This document shows positions 12,701 through 23,000 of a stretch of DNA of 64,000 bases, in pieces. Origin of the DNA: Haliclystus octoradiatus (lineage: Eukaryota > Cnidaria > Staurozoa > Stauromedusae > Haliclystidae); contig OU744450.1 of the NCBI GenBank assembly GCA_916610825.1, positions 9,754,261 to 9,818,260 on the forward strand, written 5' to 3'. The notes under the pieces are model-generated. The model was given only the letters and a program-made list of their open reading frames with translations, was not told the DNA's origin and did not search any database. The position numbers were made by a program, and so were the translations under genes. Each line of letters starts with the position of its first letter. Within the stretch, counting starts at the first letter, position 1.

Positions 12701-13473
12701 TATATAGTAACTAAACATGCCAGCTCTGCCCCCTGGATTAAAATTTCTCTTGTGATTGCCGCCCCTGAAGCTGCAGTTTTCATTGTAAATTAACTGTTAA
12801 AAATTATTTTGTTGTCATTTTCTTCCTAATTGCTTATGAAATGATTGATTTTGGAGCCCCTGATGTCAAATTGATCAGTCTCCACCAGCCCCATTTTTTT
12901 TTGGCATAAGTTCACAACTCTGGATTTCAGGTCAGGGACATCGATTTCCGAGTAACGCCAAAGCAGAACATTGATAAACCTGAGTCAAAAAGCATGCAAA
13001 AATGATCTTACCCTGGTCTGCAAAGCATGTGCGCCCCTGAGATGAAAATTTACTCGTGATTGCCGCCCCTGAAGCTGCAGTTTTTCATCAAAAATTGGCA
13101 GTTGAAAATTAGTTTTTTGTCATTTCCTTCGTAATTTTTGCTGAAATGATGGATTTTGGAGCCCCTGAAGTCAAATTTGATCAGTTGCTGACCACGCCCC
13201 TAACGTATTTCGGCGCTGCCGTCCCCGAGATCTTGTCGAGATTGCCATTATTTGCAGACTGGATCTTACCTTTTTGTTGATGGCAACTCCATCTTCACAA
13301 TCCAAAACAACACAATCGGCTTTCAAACCAAGAGACTTCTCAATTTTTTTCATATCATCACCTGGGACGTAGAGTAAGCTTCGTCTAGGTCGAAAGCCGT
13401 CAGAAGAAGACGACAAAAGCCGTTTGAAATTGACACTGAAGACCATACTGCTACTCTTCCGGAAAGCTGCCAT
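3722..13473 (-). CDS. CLYBL: CLYBL: citramalyl-CoA lyase / (R)-methylmalate synthase-like, complete, 7 exons
   Basis: Exons (5' to 3' on the minus strand): 13473-13270, 12635-12447, 7937-7745, 6772-6659, 6302-6249, 5409-5285, 3814-3722 (TGA). Phases agree throughout and give 323 residues (human about 340). The N-terminus (MAAFRKSSSMVFSV...) is basic, Ser-rich and lacks acids, as in a mitochondrial presequence, and the start context ACCATGG is ideal. CitE/HpcH-family landmarks: RRSLLYVPGDD, VVLDCEDGVAINKK, the CoA/substrate Arg in YLVRIN (about R92), Mg ligands E158 in IETAVGML and D190 in FGSDDF, KAFKLQAIDMVYI, SMGFTGKQIIHPNQI and the C-terminal MIDMPSVKQAQN. CLYBL cleaves citramalyl-CoA in mitochondrial C5 (itaconate) catabolism and protects the B12 pathway. 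All these motifs are intact, so I expect an active enzyme. The gene is head-to-head with TRMT2A. Confidence 0.95.
4012..4788. mobile_element. TTAA-flanked (piggyBac-type) non-autonomous element, 777 bp
   Basis: Termini read AGGGAGAATACTGACCGGGG and the inverse at the right end (near-perfect over about 36 bp), bounded on both sides by TTAA (4008-4011 and 4789-4792). TTAA target sites are the hallmark of piggyBac transposons. There is no transposase ORF. It lies in the last CLYBL intron. The termini resemble the elements at 19362, 61899 and 42991. Confidence 0.8.
5630..5850. repeat. GTTCATGAAC palindromic element, diverged
   Basis: Alternating 'ttcatgaac', 'cggttcacaaac', 'agttcataaacc' and 'ctgttcatgaa' words in both orientations inside a CLYBL intron. 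They match both arms of the family but with many substitutions. Confidence 0.65.
7028..7118. repeat. GTTCATGAAC palindromic element, right half
   Basis: Contains the diagnostic right arm: cagttcatgaaaatttgggc, a 'tttaatgttcatgaac' step and the terminus 'ctcctgaactgttttt...ccaggggtta'. A weaker left part may extend back to 6895. Confidence 0.7.
7404..7586. mobile_element. pogo/Tigger-like MITE 'CAGTGAAACCTGT', copy 1
   Basis: A 183-bp element running from CAGTGAAACCTGT to TAACAGGTTTGACTG, flanked by TA on both sides. It contains internal near-repeats of the end sequence (accactatagacaggt). TA target sites and CAGTG termini are typical of Tc1/mariner-pogo derivatives. Close copies in the same orientation are at 29736 and 62344. 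Confidence 0.75.
8075..8098. repeat. (GAT)n microsatellite
   Basis: About seven uninterrupted GAT units in the second CLYBL intron. Confidence 0.85.
8817..9720. mobile_element. Foldback / long-TIR DNA element, ~904 bp
   Basis: Long imperfect terminal inverted repeats of about 150 bp. The left end (GC-GTGTCTGTAACTTGCGTG onward, through ttacaggaaatacg and ggcttggctaaattttgcag) reappears inverted at 9580-9720 (tttagccaagcc, cttcctgtaaacg, gcaagttacagacac). The direct flanks are acgttttg on both sides, which could be an 8-bp target duplication. However, the surrounding minisatellite contains that word anyway. No ORF of note is present. Confidence 0.75.
9808..11384 (-). mobile_element. 5'-truncated non-LTR retrotransposon (Jockey/CR1-like LINE) with intact RT reading frame
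   Basis: The minus-strand reading frame is open from the truncation point (about 11384) to the stop at 9959 and begins inside the reverse transcriptase (APGLTRIFNLSL). RT blocks are in order: TNYRPISVLPIISKLLEKI, QFGFCKNHST, SIDLKKAFDTVD, VPQGSILGPLLFLIYINDI, the catalytic YADD in NLYADDTLLY, LTLNINKTNCMVIG, and KYLGILIDNTLSF. The 3' end is a (GAT)n tail (about 9808-9829), as in CR1/L2-type elements. The endonuclease and any ORF1 are missing through 5' truncation. There are no frameshifts or stops, so insertion is fairly recent. The element sits in the 20-bp minisatellite in CLYBL intron 2. Confidence 0.92.
12062..12168. repeat. GTTCATGAAC palindromic element, right half
   Basis: Starts with ggacagttcatgaacagttc, passes a tttgggattatt step and ends ctcctgaactgctttttgtagaggt, the family's right terminus. 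Confidence 0.75.
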
Positions 13474-14077
13474 GGTTATGTAGTTTCTGGTCCAGTGGTC
13501 CTACTACGGTAATAAGGATATTTCGCAGCCTAGAAGACCTCCAAAAAAGCCGGTCTGGAGTTTTGAAAGAGAGTCTCAGAAATCCACGTTTTTCTTCTGG
13601 AGAATATCGTGTCTGTAGTCAGTAAGCCAGGCTCATTACTTGCTGGAAGAATTATTTTAATTTAGCAGGTAACTTTCGATTATAAATACACCCTTGAATT
13701 ACTCCAGGCATTTCATAAATAGAATTGTTTACCTTATTATTCAGCCTTTTCAAATCACTTCAATGGAATAAAAGCAAAATTCATAAATGAAAGTGAAACT
13801 GCAGCTCGAGGAGCCCTGTGCAATCTGGACCATCTGGGCTTACTGACTCGAAAATTGTCAGAGGATCTGCTGGCCTTACAAGAGCTGGTAGTGTTGGTCA
13901 GTAAGACACATGTACGTAGAGTTTGAGATTTTGTAATCCAGAGCGCATGTTTTGAATAACATAAGCCTAAATTCTAGTTGTGCCTATCTAATTGCGTGTG
14001 TATAACCATTGGAATTGATTTATATTCTGTCTATTTCTTACTTTTTAAATATTCTGATTCATTCTGAAAGATCCAAC
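13474..14077. promoter_or_regulatory. Divergent CLYBL / TRMT2A intergenic region, probable bidirectional promoter
   Basis: Only 604 bp separate the two divergent start codons. I see no clear TATA box. A GC-richer stretch occupies about 13800-13925. A possible non-coding first exon of TRMT2A may end at GGTCA|GTAAGA (13898-13903), with an acceptor AG at 14069-14070 just before the ATG. Promoter activity is inferred from geometry only. Confidence 0.5.
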
Positions 14078-17000
14078 ATGTCCGAAGTAGACGGAACTTT
14101 GATAAAGGACAACGAGGAGGTCCATATGGAGGAGACGACTGATATACCCGCGGTCTGTGAAACTGAAGAAAAACCAAAAGTACAACCTGATATTGATACC
14201 ATAATTACCATTGGTACTACTGGAAATAATGACGATTTATGTACTTCCCAAAGAGAAGAGTTTACATCTGAGGCTTTCAAAATTGAAATAAAGAATTTGC
14301 CGAAGCATATCAGTCACAATGTAAGTAGGCCTAAGGCCCTACGCTTAGCTTGATTTTCCATGTGTGTCATGTGCAGGGATGTTAAAGTTACTTTTGAAAA
14401 GTAGTTAGTTACAGTTACCGTTACTTGGACGAGAAAGTAACTAGTTACTTTCAGACGTTACTTTTTAGAAAAAGTATCGGTTACTACTGTAGTTACAAGT
14501 TGCTTTTATTTCGAAAGTAACTAGTTACAGTTACTTTTTCCGTTACTTTTCCTAAATAAATCTAAAAATATCCAACAGAAGCAGTGAGATATATATGAAA
14601 TATTGAAATAATATTTATGTATTTTAATTTGTTAATTAATCAAATCAAATGCTCCTTTCGACAATAATAAATACCAAAACAAACACCCGACGAATAATTC
14701 ACAGCGATTCCTTTAGCGTGTTTGAATGAAAAGTCTAGTTATTCGATCCCCCTAATTATTAGCCTGCGCGCAGACCCAAATCTTTTTTTTTATGATTAGT
14801 AGGGTCTGCGTAATATCGACAGAAAGCTTGCGCTGGGCGGAAGTTGGAGGGAGTGGCGGAACGTCATTACACTTTAACTCCTGCTGTTCAGCGTTGTTCA
14901 ACTACAGACGGCGTCACCAACAGCATTTCTGCAAGTCCGATTTTCGAAAATAACAAAACTTTTCACAATCAAAATTGACACTTATTATTTACGAAATAAA
15001 ATGAGTTGATTCATAAAGACGTTCAAATGATTAATACTAACTTAATACAACATACTATTTCTGTTCAATATGAAGTGATCTAAGTTGTCCAATGTTTTTA
15101 ATGCATTTGTTTTTGACAAAGAAACTCGAAAATTGACATCAACGATGAGAATTAATCTTTCGTAAAGAAATATTTTTGTAATCCATTGCCATGGCGCAGC
15201 GAACAAGATCCAGATATTAAATCGTTCTATATCTAATACAATGATTTGTTCTTTCGATATTACCCATGACAATCTGGCTTTTACGACGAACACAAACACA
15301 ATCCAAATGAATTTCAGTATCTTGAAGTCAAGTCTTTGTTGGCCGATGCTGCATGTAAAATAGCATGTCCCGTCCTCTGTGAAAGGCAAATTAACAAGAA
15401 ATCGTTTTTGTCAATACACTATGTTCATTTTACTACAAACATAATTATAAAAAGTCTGTGTTGAATAAAAAAATCTGAGGTCTCCCTCATACAAAACTGA
15501 AAAACGGACACAAGCAAAATGATTTTATCGAAGAAGAACGACGTTTTACTTGAAAAGGAATGCGTCAAGAACTTATATTTACCAACCAATCATGTTCTGG
15601 TTCTAGTTTTGGAGAACTCGCTAGCGATTGGCTGATGAACAATAGACAAACAATAGATTTCTCACGTTTCTGCCACTCCCCCTAATCCAGTCCAGCGCAA
15701 GCTTTCTGTCGATATTACGCAGACCCTACTAATCATAAAAAAAAGATTTGGGTCTGCGCGCAGGCTACCTAATTATCATAACAAAGAAAATCTCAAATTG
15801 CGCGCCATTAGTTCTATTTCTGGCTTTGGTTGCTATGACAATTAATTGATCGAACAGACAAGTCAGACATGAAACGGTGAATCACTTGAATATTATAAAC
15901 TCGGAAATACAGGATTGGCAAAACAGAATGTTTACATCCCCGAATGTAATTTTTCTGCTATCCAAATTAATGGCAAGACTTCCTGCAATTACAAGAACAT
16001 TTGTTTGTGTTTTATTGTTCTTGGATGGTAACAATAAGAATAATAAGAACAAAAGATTTTGATTAAGTAAAACACAATTGCGATCGAGAAGCTGCTAACT
16101 TTCAGCACTCTATTGTGAAAAAAGTAACGGAAAAAAAGCGAAAATGTAGTGAAAAAGTAACGAGTAATCGTTACTTCATGTTTAATCCTAAATGTAACTA
16201 GTTACAAGTAGAAGTTACTTTGACAGAAAAGTAACTAGTTACAAGTAGAAGTAACGATTACAAGTAACGTTGTTACTTTTGTAATCGTTAGGCCTACTAA
16301 CATCCCTGGCCATGTGCATGTCGTGTTTCAAGGATTAATCTTTGCTGAGGGGAGACCGGGTAGGCCTACACATCTGACGCTTTTTGGTTTCTAACTTGTA
16401 ATTATTTTATTTTTCGCTCGAAACAAATAAATCGTATATCATTTACTAGCTTAATGTGCCATGTTTAAAAGGGTGGATTTTTAGAAAACGAATCCCTAGT
16501 TGAGCGGTGTGACTTCGGCCAGACTGGGGTGACTCTGGACAGTGAATTTAAACTCTCAGCAATGCATGAAACAGATGTTTATTGACATCAATCGAAAGCT
16601 TTATCATTCATCTACTCAGAGAAATCGATGAAATTATTCATAAATTACAAAAAATGCTAATATTTAATAGTTCTTTAGCTCGTCGAAATAGTCATCGAAA
16701 GCCGTAGATTCAAGTGATAACTCAGCTGCCCCAAACGAAAACAAACATGCTCGTAAATCAACAAGAGTAAACCAAACTCTTCAACATATATAAATTGAGA
16801 CATATCTGTAATTAAATGCACTTCATGCTAGGGATGAGACGATTGTTCTGAAAACAATGGGAATTGCCGATCATTGACGCCAATTTTTACTAATCGGAAA
16901 ATAATCGGCATCGGCAAATCAATCACTTTGTCAATCGTTAAATCGATTGTTTTCATACAATAAAATTCAATATGAAATTTCTGTATTCGAAAATTCGTTA

Positions 17001-20000
17001 ATTTTATGTTTTGGTTTTGTCTTAAATAAAAGTTTATTAGAATTTAGAGGGCACAATAAAAATCAAACATAACAGTGGTAAGTATGAATAGATAGTCTTT
17101 TCTATCATGTAGGCCTACTTATTTAATTAAAAACATATTGGAGAAAAAAGATACAAGCAAAGTATGAATAATTGAATGTAACAGAAATATCTGCGTCGTG
17201 TATCAGAAATTCTTCTCTGATAATACAATGTCACCGAAATATTTGTTTGAACAAAATCAATGTTTAAACTACATCTTCTCAACACATCTAAATAATAATA
17301 TGCATCTCGACTATTTTCAGTAGCCTACAATACTTATTACTCATTATTGTTTAAAACCAACGACTGGAGTGGTAATTTACAAATCAAATCAGTCGATTTT
17401 GTGAAAAATATCTGTTTTAAACTACCCCGCGGATGACAACGGCCAAAATCTGTCTCTGCTGTCGCGTGCTATTGACTGTCTATTGTTATTTATGACAGAA
17501 CAATAGATGCGTTGACACCATGTTTGCACAAATCCCCACAACATTTCCGCATCAAAAGGACCGCTGTTGATGATGATCACTTGCTCCGCCCATTAACATT
17601 TATGCAGGCTTCGATTAGGCCTACATTCGAAAAACAGCATGGGATCAGTAAAATGCACAACAAACAGCAAAATGTAACGGAAATGTGCAAAATCAAACTT
17701 GATTTCTGACATTTCTATGGCAACTACAAAGAAAATCATATTTTCTGTAACGGAAATGCGGACGGCTGACATGAGAAGTAAAACTCTTTAATTTTGTTTT
17801 GGTTTGATTTATTGACAAAAAGTTTTCATTCATATCGATAATATTTCTTCTTTCAATTGGATCAATAGTTTTTGATTTTTATTCTTTTCATCTGGTATGA
17901 ATTATTTTTGTTTTAATTTTTGTTGATTTCATTGTGTGACAAAGCTATTTTCAGCATGTGCTTTTCTTCAGTTTTTCTTCCAGATATTTTTTATTAATTA
18001 TGAGAACAAAATAAAAACTTCATATTGTAACAGTTGAAGCATGTACCAACACATAGATATCAAATTTATTTAGAAAATATTAACTTGAAAATTTTCAACA
18101 AAGGTTTATCTTCTATGGAATTGCCCATTTGCAGACTGGCTCCTGTTTAATATCACAATTCACATAGTTTTTTTAAAATATTTTTATTACATTAATTACT
18201 GTTATATTTCTAGTTATTTACACTTATATGTTTTCTATGCGTTGGTTGCTTGATTCAATACTAAATCACTACAAGTTATAAAGTTATTGCTGATTTAGAT
18301 CAAACTCAAAGTCTTCAGTTGATCAAATTTGATGCAACTTTATATCTTTATATCATACTTCAACATACTATTTTGGATTAGTCCAGGATAATCGACCGGC
18401 TTTGTTGCAACAAAAAATTGATTTTGTTTAATTTCGCTATGAATCAAGATTTTGTTTCTGACTTTCAAGCTCTTACATGGACTTGCACCTACATATTTAC
18501 GTGAACTACTTGTTGAGTATTGCCCTAAGAGATGTCTAGGATCATCATCTGACAATTTATTGACAGTTCCATATACTAATATGAAATCATATGGTGATAG
18601 AGCATTTTCTGTGGCTGTTCAGACTTTACGGAACAATATATCGAAAAACCTGCAAACTTGTAAATCATTACTTAGATATTCAAGAGCAAACTAAAAACAC
18701 ATCTATTTTGCATCTCGTTTCCTCCATCATAGTTAATTGTTGTACAAAATTTTTCTTTATTAATGCTTATAAATTAGTTAATTTTACCTTCTTATTTTTG
18801 GTTAGTTTATTGTTACAAATTGTGAAGCGCTTAGAACATAACGCTATAAGCGCTGTATAAATATTATTATTATTATAGAAGAAAAACAATTGTGATGTTT
18901 TGAAGTTAACTAATAGAAAACGGTTTAACGCTGTTAAATTTATCGTAATTGCAATATGCCGCTTTGGCGTTTATCAACAAAACAAAACTGTTTATGAGAT
19001 ACGAACAGAAACATTGAACTACGGAATTTCATAGATTAATGTTTAATTTATGATTTTGTTTCAAAGTTATTGTGTTTTGTGTTATTAATTTTAATTTGAA
19101 GTGTATTTTTAAGCGCTCTATCAATGAAAGCTTTTCTTCATGTGAACGCTGTTTCGTTTCTGACATTGCTAACTTGTTTCATTTTGGGGCTTCAAAACAA
19201 AAGCCGTAATTTTACGATTTTACGCAGCCTTACACAAACATCAATGACAACCAATCAGCAATCAGTAGCCTATCACATTCAATGATTTTATAATTTCAAA
19301 TAGCAGTCAGATAGCAGTCACGCTCCAGCTGTTTTGGGAAAGTTTGTAATCATCTGATTAAAGGGGCAAAATTGACCGGCGACCGCTGCGAGCACAAGTT
19401 GAATTTATGCTTAGCGTAATTCAACCGTCTCGCTTTGAAACAATTGTTATACGCAGGCCTAACTTGTAATAAAATTCATGTCAACAATGAACATTGTGTT
19501 ATAACAATAAGGGTGCACGTGATCCTAAGTGCGTAGCGCCTGCCGGTCATTTTTGCTCCTTTAAATATTTTTTTGTTTGGTCTCCAACCATTAAGCTCTG
19601 TAGAGTGATAGAAGCCAAGAAAAAAGTTGTCGAGGTACAATAATCAGCAAAAACAAATAAGATTATGTAAAGCAATTTTACACCCACACTTTTTAAGATG
19701 ACTCATATTATTTGGACAAATGAAAGGTCCTGGCACTAGTTTAGTTTTAGTAACAGTGCAACAGTTTTAATATGTTTTCTTTCTTGATTGACTTATATTA
19801 TTATATCAAACAATTCTGCATCATTTTCTTGCCAAAAATATTCAAGATCAAAGCTTTCAAAATGGCGTTAAAAGATTCGACCACTATGATTGTTCTGTAT
19901 GGTAGATCTTCCACTCTGTATGCAGGCCTTGAAATAACGGGCAGAACTCTACCGGTCACTGTGGCGGATGCAACGGACAATTTGCTGGTCATCTCCGGAA

Positions 20001-23000
20001 ATTTACCGGACAACAGTAAAAAGAAATTTTTCAAAATAGTTTTTCTAAAACATACGGAAATTGATGTAATATTATCACTTATTTTTCAAAGCATAACAGT
20101 AACTATACAATTAATACAAATTATTTGAATTGATAGTGTAGTTCTTGTATGTTTGTAATTATCAGAGCCTAAAACATTTTCTGATCTATGGTGTTGTGTT
20201 CAAAGTCTTCAAACAGTTACGGCGTGTTTTCGTCAGTTAAACTCAATCTGATTTTACCTTAACCAGAACAGACATTTTGAATTCAGATCAATTGTTTAGA
20301 TTTACATCAGGGTACAGTAGGCTACACAGTTGTTCCAAATTATTGACATCATTTATGCTGTTTTGCTGATCGGATCCTTTATATTTTACATGTGACTTTT
20401 CTTCGCGATAATGCTAGTATAAAAATACTTTACGACGAAGAGTGTGTGACAGTGGACTCAAACTATATTTTTACCGCTCAAAGTACAAGTTAATTTGCAT
20501 AACAAAAGAAAGAATGCACGCGTGTGTTTCCTACTTTGTTCAATCTTTTGTTTCAACGTGATTTGACATCATTCAAAAAGTTAGCACTGTTTTGATTAAG
20601 TAATTAGATGTATTTCCATAGAAATTATTGTTTAGATCAATTGTTAAATGTGTTCAATAAATAAATAAATAAAACATGACATCATAGTTATTTAGTTAAA
20701 AATAGAGCACTGCGTGAAGTTGTATAATTAGAAAAATGCCGATGTAAACTATTTAAATTGTATACTTATAGAAAATGATGTAAATGTATATTAATGTTTT
20801 GCTGAGACCATCAAATGTAAGTAATTATAGATTATGCTTAATAATGTAGTAAATTAGTATAAATAACACGCTGTTTCCTATTATTATTCAGTATGGGAAT
20901 AACGTTCAAAACCACTTAGACTTAGACCATTATAATCAACATTACAGTAACTTGGTATTATTTCAATTGTGGGAATTATATGTACTATTAATGGATATGG
21001 ATTGTGTTTGTTTGAGTCTTAACTGTATTTGACTCTGCCCGTACTCATTAGAAAATAAAGAAAAGTCGTAACGACGAAACAAGCACATGACCTGAAGTGT
21101 CAATAATCTCGACGATTTCTCAGTTTACAGACAATGTTTGTTTTGAAATGACCACGATTACAAACATTTATTGTTTTCAAACAGAATGATGATTAATTTT
21201 AATCTTGTGCAAATAATAGTATTTCAACGTTTTGAAATATGAATCATTCTACGGAGAAGGGAATCATTGATTTCAAAACATTCTTTTTATTTGCGGAAAA
21301 TATTTGCCGGTCATAAATGACGGGAGAACAAACAGATTTTCCGGACGAACGCCAAAATGTACCCGTCATTATACATGGAAGCATTATTTAACAACTGATT
21401 GTATTTTTACAGCAAATAAAAAAGATGCTTCAAAGCTTGAATATTGCTGCACGTAAGATCAAGCATACACCAAGATCAAATTTTGCTTTTATTGCATTGA
21501 GGTATGTTTATATTTATTTATCTATGCTCACATTTTTATATTTTTTGCTTTCTTATTATAAATGTTGTTTAGACCCCTTAAAAAGAAGATACGTGGGATA
21601 TCAATAAACAATGGCAATAGAGTCATTACAAACATATGGACTCTCAAAATTTGTTGTTGATGTTGAAAAATGTTGAAAGTGAGCATCAATAAGCAGGTCC
21701 AGTCATTTGATTAGGCCTACAGTAGAGTCATTCCATGGTGAATCACAAAGTTTGACCCTAACCCTCTTCAATTTTGTTGAAATTTGGTATGTAAAGCCCG
21801 GTTGCCACTTGACGAAAAATTCGCTGCAGCAAAAATTTTGCGGCTAAAAATCCGAGTATGCATGCGTTGTGTGACGTTTCACGCGAGTTCGGACCCCGCA
21901 AGTTTCGCTGCAACTTTCTTTGAAGCGAAAAAGTAGTAAGAACTTGGAGGCTACGTCATAAAGGATATAATTAGAATCAGGCATTTCGCAATAGACATGT
22001 GATTAATGTAATATGTAGTCGTATGTCATTAGTTAATAAAATATTGAAAGTAAGCAAGTGTGTTATCTTGACTACGATTCTTATGATATACTCAAAGGAG
22101 TAGCTTACATGGCGCAGTTGATATTCATACTAATTTAGTACTACTAGATTAATTTACTGACCGTTACATCGTTTCTATCGTGATCTTATATCCATCAATA
22201 ATATGGCTAGCAAAGCAACCAAAGCTGAACTGGAGGCAGAGGTAGAACCGTTAACTAAAGCATTGGCTCAACATCGTCAAATCGACGATAGTAATAATCC
22301 AATATATGAATTATTAAAAGTTGTCACAATGCAGCAGCAACAAATGCAAGAGGCCATGTTGATTCAACAAAAGTCATTGGCACAAGCAATAAAGTCGCAA
22401 GGTGAGTCGAAGAATATGAACAACGGCTCTCCAAACCAAAATACACCAACGGCTAAACGCATACTTGTTCCAAAATTAAAGTCGCCAGAAGGAATGAAAA
22501 TGATTGATTTTCGGGATTGGGTGATACGATTTAGCGACTATTCAGCTGCTTCACGTCCACAATACGACTGTGATCTGGCAGCACGTCGAGGTTTACTTCG
22601 GTCTGCTCTCCACGAAGACTGGACCAAGATGTGGACGCAAAATATCATTCCAGTGCAAGACACAGATGATATAGATAATATAATCGATCATCTCGAAGGC
22701 TATTTAAGACGCCATCGGCATCCACTAGTTGATAGACGAATTTTCATACAACGTGATCAACAAGACGGTGAACAAGTGGACGCTTATTATGCAGCTCTTC
22801 GTGAAATTGACCAAGACTGTGATTATGCCCATAAATGCACCGATAGCGCTGCACACCGTGAAGAACGTCTTCGAGACAGATTGATTTCGGGGCTTAGAGA
22901 TTCAGCCATGAGGCAAAGAGTTCTCGAAACGCCACTCGAAAAATTAACTTTGAAAAATGTGTTAGAAACTTGTCAAAATTACGAGTCTAGCCGCGTTGTT

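Noticed and set aside
14059-14280. 73-codon minus-strand ORF
   Set aside because: Antisense to the first coding exon of TRMT2A.
19772-20128. 118-codon ORF in TRMT2A intron 1
   Set aside because: No match to the RRM continuation (found at 21413). Composition and CCGG words suggest transposon debris.
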